The position numbers were made by a program, and so were the translations under genes. DNA of 37,783 nt, taken from positions 1 through 37,783 of the forward strand of contig JAIBEO010000101.1 of the NCBI GenBank assembly GCA_019459185.1, written 5' to 3'. Source of the DNA: Rhizobium sp. (GTDB lineage Bacteria; Pseudomonadota; Gammaproteobacteria; Xanthomonadales; Xanthomonadaceae). The notes beneath the pieces are model-generated. The model was not told where the DNA came from. It searched no databases and saw nothing but the letters and a program-made list of their open reading frames with translations. Below are positions 32,408 through 37,783 of this stretch, one piece after another (position 1 is the first letter of the stretch; every line of letters begins with the position of its first letter).

Positions 32408-33139
32408 ATGATCGAACTGGTGGGTTTCGACGGCGACGACACGCTCTGGCACAGCGAAGGTTATTACCGCGTCGCGCACGCGGCCTTCGAGGGCATCGTC
32501 GGCCATTACGTGGACCTCGCCGACGCCGGCCTGCACGAGCGCCTGCTGGCCACCGAGCGCCGCAACATCAAGCTGTTCGGCTATGGCGCCAAGGGCATGA
32601 CCCTGTCCATGGTCGAGGCCGCCATCGCCATCACCGGCGAACGCATCAGCGCCGCCGACATCCACCGCATCGTCACCCTGGGCAAGGAAGTGATGGCGCA
32701 CCCGGTGGAGCTGCTGCCGGGCATCCGCGCGGCCGTGGAAGCGGTGGCGCGCGAGCACCGCGTCGTGCTGATCACCAAGGGCGACCTGTTCCACCAGGAA
32801 GCCAAGGTGCAGGCCTGCGGGCTGGCCGGGCTGTTCCACCGCATCGAGATCGTGTCCGAGAAGGACGTGCGCGCCTACGACCGCGTGCTGGGCGAGTTCG
32901 GCCTGGCGCCGGGGCAGTTCGCCATGGTCGGCAATTCGCTGCGCTCCGACATCGAGCCGGTGCTGCGCCTGGGTGGCTGGGGCGTGCACATGCCCTACCA
33001 CGTGACCTGGGCGCATGAACTCGAGCACGGCCTGGGACCGGAGGACGCCGCGCGCATGGAGACGGTGCAGGGGGCCGACGGCATTCCCGCCGCCATCGCC
33101 GCGCTGCGTGAACGCGCCTCGGCGGCGGCGCCGCGCTAG
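32408..33139 (+). CDS. HAD-family phosphatase
   Basis: A 243-residue cytoplasmic protein with HAD motif I at FDGDDTLW (nucleophile D8, acid D10), motif II in VLITKGD, a lysine in the VSEKD segment (motif III), and motif IV in MVGNSLRSDI. A helical cap lies between motifs I and II. It should hydrolyse a small phosphorylated molecule; the substrate is unknown. The acyl-CoA dehydrogenase gene starts 9 nt after its stop, so the two are expressed together. Confidence 0.88.
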   Translation: MIELVGFDGDDTLWHSEGYYRVAHAAFEGIVGHYVDLADAGLHERLLATERRNIKLFGYGAKGMTLSMVEAAIAITGERISAADIHRIVTLGKEVMAHPVELLPGIRAAVEAVAREHRVVLITKGDLFHQEAKVQACGLAGLFHRIEIVSEKDVRAYDRVLGEFGLAPGQFAMVGNSLRSDIEPVLRLGGWGVHMPYHVTWAHELEHGLGPEDAARMETVQGADGIPAAIAALRERASAAAPR

Positions 33140-33148
33140 TCTGGCGGC

Positions 33149-34951
33149 ATGAGCCACGCCCCGCTGATCGACCGCCGCGAACTCGACTTCCAGCTGCACG
33201 CCCTGCAGGACGTGGCCGCGCTTTGCCGCTACCCGCGCTTCGCCGCCCACGGCCGCGACACCTTCGACGCCGTGCTTGATTCGGCGCGCGCGCTGTCGCT
33301 GTCGCACTTCGCCCCGCACAACCGCGCCTCGGACGAACGCGAGCCGCGATTCGCCGACGGCCGGGTCGAGGTGATTCCCGAAGTGAAGTCCGCGCTCGAC
33401 GCCTACGCCGACGCTGGTTTCCCGGCCCTGCTGGCCGACGAGGCCGAGGGCGGCATGCAGCTGCCCTACACGGTGGCCCTGGCCTGCGACGCGCTGTTCT
33501 GCGGCGCCAACGTGTCCACCACCGGCTACGCCCTGCTGGCGCGCGGCGTGGCCAACCTGCTGCAGGCGCACGCCAGCGCGGAGCAGAACGCGCGCTACCG
33601 CACGCCCCTCCTGCAGGGCCGTTTCCTGGGCACCATGTGCCTGAGCGAACCGCAGGCCGGCTCCTCGCTGGCCGACATCCGCACCCGCGCCGAACCCGCC
33701 GGCGACGGCAGCTACCGGCTCACCGGCGCCAAGATGTGGATCTCCGGCGGCGAGCATGGGCTCGCGGAAAACATCATCCACCTCGTGCTCGCGCGCCTGT
33801 CCGATGCCCCGCCGGGCGTGAAGGGCCTGAGCCTGTTCATCGTGCCGCGTTTCCGCGTCGGCACCGACGGCAAGCTTGGCGAACGCAACGACGTGCAGCT
33901 GGCCGGTGTGAACCACAAGCTGGGCCAGCGCGGCATCGTCAACACCTTCCTGAAGTTCGGCGAGCGCGGCGACTGCCACGCCGAGCTGGTGGGCACGCCC
34001 GGCCAGGGCCTGGCGCAGATGTTCCACCTGATGAACGAAGCGCGCATCGGCGTGGGCGTCGGCGCGATCAGCCTGGGCATGGCCGGTTACCGGTATTCGC
34101 TGGACTATGCACGCGAGCGCCGGCAGGGCCGCCACCCGGACCAGAAGGATCCGGCCAGTCCGCCGCTGCCGATCGTCGAACACGCCGACGTGCGCCGCAT
34201 GCTGCTGCAGCAGAAGGCGCTGGTGGAAGGCGCCCTGGGCCTGGCCTTCGAAGCCGCAAGCCGCGTGGACGTGCTGGCCCATGACCCCAACCCCGAACGC
34301 CGCCGCGAAGCCGGCCTGCTGCTCGAACTGCTCACGCCCGTCATCAAGGCCTGGTCGGCCGAAGAATGCGTGCGCGCCAACGACCTGGCCATCCAGGTGC
34401 TCGGCGGCTACGGCTACACGCGCGAATACCCGGTGGAACAGTACTGGCGCGACAACCGCCTCAACCCCATCCACGAGGGCGCCAATGGCATCCAGGCGCT
34501 CGACCTGCTGGGCCGCAAGGTAGTGATGGCCGATGGCGCAACGCTGGCCCTGCTGCGCCGCGAAATCGCCGGCACCGCGCGCGAGGCCGCCACCGTGCCC
34601 GCGCTGGCCGGCCACGCCGCCGCGCTGGAAGCCGCCGCCGCGCGCCTGGCCGAGGTGACCGCCACGCTGGGCGCGGCGATGGCCCGCGGCGAAGTGCGCG
34701 TGGCCCTGGCGCAGGCCAGCCGCTACCTGCATTTCACCGGCCACGTCGCGGTGGGCTGGTCCTGGCTGCGGCAGGCGCTGGCCGCCAGCCGCGCCGTTCC
34801 CGCCAACGACGCCGAGCGCGATTTCCTGGCCGGCAAGCTCGCCGCCTGCGACTGGTTTTTCCGGCAGGAGTTGCCCACCGTCGAACACGATGCGAGGCTG
34901 CTCGTGTCGCTGGACCGCAGCCTGGTCGATCTTCGTACGGAGTGGCTTTGA
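33149..34951 (+). CDS. Acyl-CoA dehydrogenase
   Basis: The 600-residue flavoenzyme oxidises acyl-CoA to the 2-enoyl form in fatty-acid breakdown. [16 protein letters not shown] and MWISGGEH are flavin and substrate-binding motifs. The likely catalytic base is E443 in [10 protein letters not shown]. The extended C-terminal helical domain after about residue 465 places it with the longer FadE-type or AcdX-type enzymes (about 590-600 residues). It follows the HAD gene after 9 nt and converges on the MipA gene 25 nt downstream. Chain-length preference cannot be told. Confidence 0.92.
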   Translation: MSHAPLIDRRELDFQLHALQDVAALCRYPRFAAHGRDTFDAVLDSARALSLSHFAPHNRASDEREPRFADGRVEVIPEVKSALDAYADAGFPALLADEAEGGMQLPYTVALACDALFCGANVSTTGYALLARGVANLLQAHASAEQNARYRTPLLQGRFLGTMCLSEPQAGSSLADIRTRAEPAGDGSYRLTGAKMWISGGEHGLAENIIHLVLARLSDAPPGVKGLSLFIVPRFRVGTDGKLGERNDVQLAGVNHKLGQRGIVNTFLKFGERGDCHAELVGTPGQGLAQMFHLMNEARIGVGVGAISLGMAGYRYSLDYARERRQGRHPDQKDPASPPLPIVEHADVRRMLLQQKALVEGALGLAFEAASRVDVLAHDPNPERRREAGLLLELLTPVIKAWSAEECVRANDLAIQVLGGYGYTREYPVEQYWRDNRLNPIHEGANGIQALDLLGRKVVMADGATLALLRREIAGTAREAATVPALAGHAAALEAAAARLAEVTATLGAAMARGEVRVALAQASRYLHFTGHVAVGWSWLRQALAASRAVPANDAERDFLAGKLAACDWFFRQELPTVEHDARLLVSLDRSLVDLRTEWL

Positions 34952-34976
34952 GCCTCGTCGCCGCGGTGGCGCTGGC

Positions 34977-35735
34977 TCAGTCCGCCAGCGCGTAACCCAG
35001 GCCCACCAGCACCGTGGTGCGGCCGCCCTGGTCCACCAGCGGGCTGTCGGTCACTTCCGAAGGCAGCCAGGTGTGGCCGGCGCGTGCGAACAGCTGCCAG
35101 CGGCCGGCCAGCGGACGCGTCGCCAGCACCGCCAGTTCCGGGAACAGCGCCGAATCGCCGGCATAAGCCGGCCGGCCGACAAGGGCTTCGTCGGCGCGCA
35201 CGCCGTAGTAGTAGTCCACCAGGTCGCTGCTCTGCCAACGCAGCGACAGCGAAGGCAACACCGTCCAGCCGCCGGCGCGCAGCAGCACGGTGTAGGAGAG
35301 TTCGGCTTCCTGGCCGCCGCTGCGGTCGAGCGCGTCGGTGGCCAGCGAGGCCTCGAACTGGCCCACGCGCGGGATGCGCCAGCTGGCCGCCACGCCGGCA
35401 TCGAGCGAGAACTTCCGGTCGTCCATGCCGGCGAGGTAGGGCGAATCGGCGGCGTCGTAACCGTCGCCGCGCACCTGCAGGAAGGGGCCGAACTCGAAAC
35501 CCTCGCTTTCCACCAGCACGATGCCGCCGCGCAGGCCGCGCAGGTAGGCGCGCTCGCCTTCGAAGCGCACCAGCGGCACGACCAGCAGGTCCTCGTCGAT
35601 CTGGCGGTAGGGCGCATCGCGCTCGATGGCCAGCAGGCCGACGGTCCAGCGCGGCTGGGTGGTGTCCTGCGCGTGCGCGGGCAGGGTGGCCAGCAGGGCG
35701 GCGGCCAGGGCCGCGAGGGGCAGGCGCAGGATCAT
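34977..35735 (-). CDS. MipA/OmpV family outer-membrane protein
   Basis: A 252-residue protein with a signal peptide (MILRLPLAALAAALLATLPAHAQ). Beta-strands of the MipA/OmpV barrel follow: DEDLLVVPLVRFEGERAYLRG, then VDYYYGVRADEA, and a C-terminal strand TTVLVGLGYALAD. MipA in E. coli scaffolds murein synthesis machinery, but many family members act in other ways. It lies 71 nt downstream of the TonB-like gene on the same strand. Confidence 0.85.
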   Translation of the reverse strand: MILRLPLAALAAALLATLPAHAQDTTQPRWTVGLLAIERDAPYRQIDEDLLVVPLVRFEGERAYLRGLRGGIVLVESEGFEFGPFLQVRGDGYDAADSPYLAGMDDRKFSLDAGVAASWRIPRVGQFEASLATDALDRSGGQEAELSYTVLLRAGGWTVLPSLSLRWQSSDLVDYYYGVRADEALVGRPAYAGDSALFPELAVLATRPLAGRWQLFARAGHTWLPSEVTDSPLVDQGGRTTVLVGLGYALAD

Positions 35736-35806
35736 CGGGGGGAACTCCGGTTCGACGGGGACGTCACTGTTGGCGACGATCCGTCGAACCGGCGTGATTG
35801 TCCAGT

Positions 35807-36475
35807 TCAGGGCAGGCTGAACTCGACCGGCACCAGCGCGTAGGCGGCGATGGCGCGGCCGCCGCGCTGCGCCGGGTGGAAACGCCAGCGCTGCAGCACC
35901 TGCTCGCGCGCGGCCTTGTCGAGCCGGCGGTCGCCGCTGCTGCGCTCGATGGCCACGTCCACCGGCTGGCCGGTTTCATCCACCAGCACCTTCAGCAGCA
36001 CCGTGCCTTCGATGCCGGCGATGGCGGCCTGGCGCGGGTAACGCGGCGCGGGGGCGAAGGCGTAGGCCAGCGTGGCCAGGCCCGGCGGGCCGGCCTCGAT
36101 GCTTTCCACGGCGGGGCCGGCGTCGGTGGCGGGTGGGGCTTCGATTTCACCGGTTTCGAACGCCGGTGCGGTGTCGATGGGCACCGTCGGCTGCACGATC
36201 GTCTGCGTCGGCGTGACCAGGTTCGGTTCCGGATTGGGCTGCGGCGTCGGAGGCGCCTGGGTGGGCGTGATCACCGGCGGTGGCAGCGGCTGCATTTCTA
36301 TCACGGTGGTTTGCGGCCGGGGCTTGGTTTCCGGCGGGGTCCAGCGCGTCGGCACCAGCAGCAGGCCGAATACGACGGCGTGCACGCAGAGCGCGAGCGT
36401 GGTGCCGGCGATGCGCTTGGCATCGAGGCCGGCGAGCGGGGACGACGGGGTGGGGTGGGGCAGGCTTCGGACCAT
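35807..36475 (-). CDS. TonB-family energy-transducer protein
   Basis: A 222-residue protein with an N-terminal membrane anchor (IAGTTLALCVHAVVFGLLLVP, about 22-42). A Pro-rich periplasmic spacer (PLPPPVITPTQAPPTPQPNPEPN) and a C-terminal TonB domain (APRYPRQAAIAGIEGTVLLKVLVDETGQPVDVAIERSSG, RWRFHPAQRGGRAI) follow. TonB passes proton-motive energy from ExbBD to outer-membrane receptors; no exbB or exbD gene is in the window. ATG 36475 has a very good ribosome site (GAGGAGGTG). It is followed by the MipA gene on the same strand. Confidence 0.9.
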   Translation of the reverse strand: MVRSLPHPTPSSPLAGLDAKRIAGTTLALCVHAVVFGLLLVPTRWTPPETKPRPQTTVIEMQPLPPPVITPTQAPPTPQPNPEPNLVTPTQTIVQPTVPIDTAPAFETGEIEAPPATDAGPAVESIEAGPPGLATLAYAFAPAPRYPRQAAIAGIEGTVLLKVLVDETGQPVDVAIERSSGDRRLDKAAREQVLQRWRFHPAQRGGRAIAAYALVPVEFSLP

Positions 36476-36605
36476 GGAACACCTCCTCGGGTGGGTGCAA
36501 GGTCGCCAACGCGCCGGCGCGGAAGGCAGGGTCGCGGCCGCCGCTCGTCGTTGCCCCGAGCGTGCGACGGCCCCGCCGACGCGCGCAAGCGCTAGGATGT
36601 GCGCC

Positions 36606-37082
36606 ATGTCCCGATCCGTGTTTTCCGGTTTCTTCGCATTCATGTTCGCGGCCGTGCTGCTCGCCGGCTGCGGGCGCGAAACCGCACCCGCGCCCGAGGC
36701 CCCGCCCGGGGATGCGCCGCTCGCCGAAGCCAACGTGCCGGACGACGGCGAGGCCTTCGAAACCGCCTGGCTGGGCGTGCTGCCCTGCGCCGACTGCGAC
36801 GGCATCCAGACGCGCCTGCAGCTGCACGGCGACGACGGCGAGCGCCGCTACGAGCTGGAGGAAACCTACCTGGGCGCCGCGGGCGACAACGTCTTCGTCA
36901 CCGAAGGCGACTGGGTGCAGGAAACCCTGCGCGGCGACGGCGCCGAAGCCACCGTTTACCGGCTCGACCCGCAAGGCCCGGACCGCTGGTTCGAACTGCG
37001 CCCGGATGGCAGCCTGGAAATGCTCGACGGCGAGGGCCGGCCGCTGGACGGCGCGCTGGCCTACCGCCTGCAGCGGCTCTGA
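36606..37082 (+). CDS. NlpE-like copper-homeostasis lipoprotein
   Basis: A 158-residue lipoprotein (LLAGC, Cys22) with the NlpE N-domain signature LPCADCDGIQTRLQL, holding a C61xxC64 pair. ETYL...VFVTEGDW and a C-terminal LDP..PDRWFELRPDG segment follow. NlpE senses surface contact or lipoprotein sorting stress and relates to copper tolerance in E. coli; only the N-domain is present here. ATG 36606 follows AGGATG; an ATG three codons earlier (36597) is possible. It is divergent from the TonB gene. Confidence 0.82.
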   Translation: MSRSVFSGFFAFMFAAVLLAGCGRETAPAPEAPPGDAPLAEANVPDDGEAFETAWLGVLPCADCDGIQTRLQLHGDDGERRYELEETYLGAAGDNVFVTEGDWVQETLRGDGAEATVYRLDPQGPDRWFELRPDGSLEMLDGEGRPLDGALAYRLQRL

Positions 37083-37150
37083 GCGGTTTCGACAGCATTC
37101 ACCCGCCTGCGGCAAACTCCGCCGCGTCCCCCCGGTTCCAGGAGAACCCC

Positions 37151-37735
37151 ATGAAGAAGATCAGTGGCTTCGTTCTCGCCGTCGGCCTGGCGTTCTCGGC
37201 CGGTGCCCAGGCCATCGTCGACGAGTTCGCCTTCGGTTTCAGCCCGCGCACGGGCGACGCCTGGGTGGACACCCAGCTCGGCGACATCAACGTCTTCGCC
37301 CGCGGCGACACCGACGGTTTCATCGACGACGTGGTGGTCAGCTACGGCGCCCCGCGTCACCTGGTGCGCGAGCTTTATTACGACCGCCGCTGGGCGCCGG
37401 GCGACATCTACTACGCCTGCGCGCTGGCGCAGCTGGTGCGCCGCCCCTGCCTCGAGGTGGCGGACATCTACCAGCGCGACCACGGCCAGGGCTGGGGCGC
37501 CATCGCCCAGCGCTTGGGCATCCGCCCGGGTTCGCCGGAGTTCCATGCGCTCAAGGGCAACGTCGGCAAGGGCCACGGCAAGATGAAGGCGCGCGGCGGT
37601 CCGCAGGCGGGTGGTTCGCGCGGCGGCGACAACGCCGGGCCGGCGCCCAAGGGCAATCGCCCCGAGGGCGGGCAGGGCCGCGGCCAGGGCGGCAAACCCG
37701 ACAAGGGAAACAAGGGTCGCGGCAACGGCCGTTGA
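37151..37735 (+). CDS. Secreted protein with Gly/Lys/Arg-rich C-terminal tail
   Basis: A 194-residue protein with a signal peptide (MKKISGFVLAVGLAFSAGAQA) and a globular part (about 22-140) containing ARGDTDGFIDDVVVSYGAP and a CALAQLVRRPC pair. After it comes a disordered basic tail (about 141-194) of Gly, Lys, Arg, Pro and Asn ending KGRGNGR. The ribosome site CAGGAGAA precedes ATG 37151. I do not recognise the domain. The tail could bind RNA, DNA or cell-surface polymers; this is only a guess from charge. Confidence 0.78.
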   Translation: MKKISGFVLAVGLAFSAGAQAIVDEFAFGFSPRTGDAWVDTQLGDINVFARGDTDGFIDDVVVSYGAPRHLVRELYYDRRWAPGDIYYACALAQLVRRPCLEVADIYQRDHGQGWGAIAQRLGIRPGSPEFHALKGNVGKGHGKMKARGGPQAGGSRGGDNAGPAPKGNRPEGGQGRGQGGKPDKGNKGRGNGR

Positions 37736-37740
37736 GCCCG

Positions 37741-37783
37741 CTTTCCCTGCCTGCGTGGGAAAGACGGCGGCCCGCGGGCCGCC
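37741..37783 (+). terminator. Inverted repeats downstream of the last gene
   Basis: CTTTCCC (37741-37747) pairs with GGGAAAG (37757-37763), and a second palindrome of nine base pairs fills 37766-37783 at the window edge. They may form a terminator, but any T-tract would lie outside the window. Confidence 0.4.

Overview
The window is GC-rich (roughly 65-75% in most of the lines I sampled) and gene-dense. Most genes are read left to right. The gene set suggests a member of the Xanthomonadaceae/Lysobacteraceae (Gammaproteobacteria): a split class II ribonucleotide reductase, several DUF4124 proteins, a perfect CRP/Clp operator, TonB-type and MipA/OmpV envelope proteins, and many small lipoproteins. 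This assignment is inference from gene content; no rRNA or tRNA gene is present to confirm it.

Region 1 (1-6400) is a nucleotide-metabolism operon. A promoter and NrdR-like box (about 383-439) and a long structured leader precede nrdJa (656-2806). An H1-like histone gene, nrdJb (3503-4294) and a NACHT-family NTPase (4315-6279) follow. The NACHT gene has much lower GC than its surroundings. It sits between nrdJb and an intrinsic terminator (6361-6400), as if a single-gene immune module had been inserted inside the operon. nrdJb carries an A9 tract whose two shifted frames both stop almost at once.

Region 2 (6412-8762) holds small housekeeping or hypothetical genes: a membrane DUF4124 protein, a tandem SH3-like protein on the minus strand, a DUF2007 protein behind a perfect CRP/Clp palindrome, and a GNAT acetyltransferase.

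Region 3 (8763-21123) is the most striking. An exact sigma-54 promoter (8862-8876) leads into a leader with several hairpins, one with a 23-bp perfect stem. Next come a 2816-residue secreted protein, built of DUF11, cadherin/Big_9-like and thirteen 99-residue Cys-paired repeats, and an 1174-residue predicted outer-membrane beta-barrel protein 11 nt downstream. The pair looks like a surface adhesin or filament with its outer-membrane partner.

Region 4 (21139-27814) has a minus-strand pair, a CoA-transferase followed by a zinc-sensing CZB diguanylate cyclase. After it come two paralogous TonB-C-like secreted proteins flanking an EcsC protein, then a second membrane diguanylate cyclase with a periplasmic sensor and PAS domain. 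Two c-di-GMP synthases close to an adhesin cassette fit a surface-attachment theme, but the link is inference.

Region 5 (27877-37783) contains an S9 peptidase lipoprotein, two DUF4124 proteins, an EamA transporter, a lipoprotein, a HAD hydrolase and acyl-CoA dehydrogenase pair, MipA and TonB genes on the minus strand, an NlpE-like lipoprotein, and a secreted protein with a Gly/Lys/Arg-rich tail.
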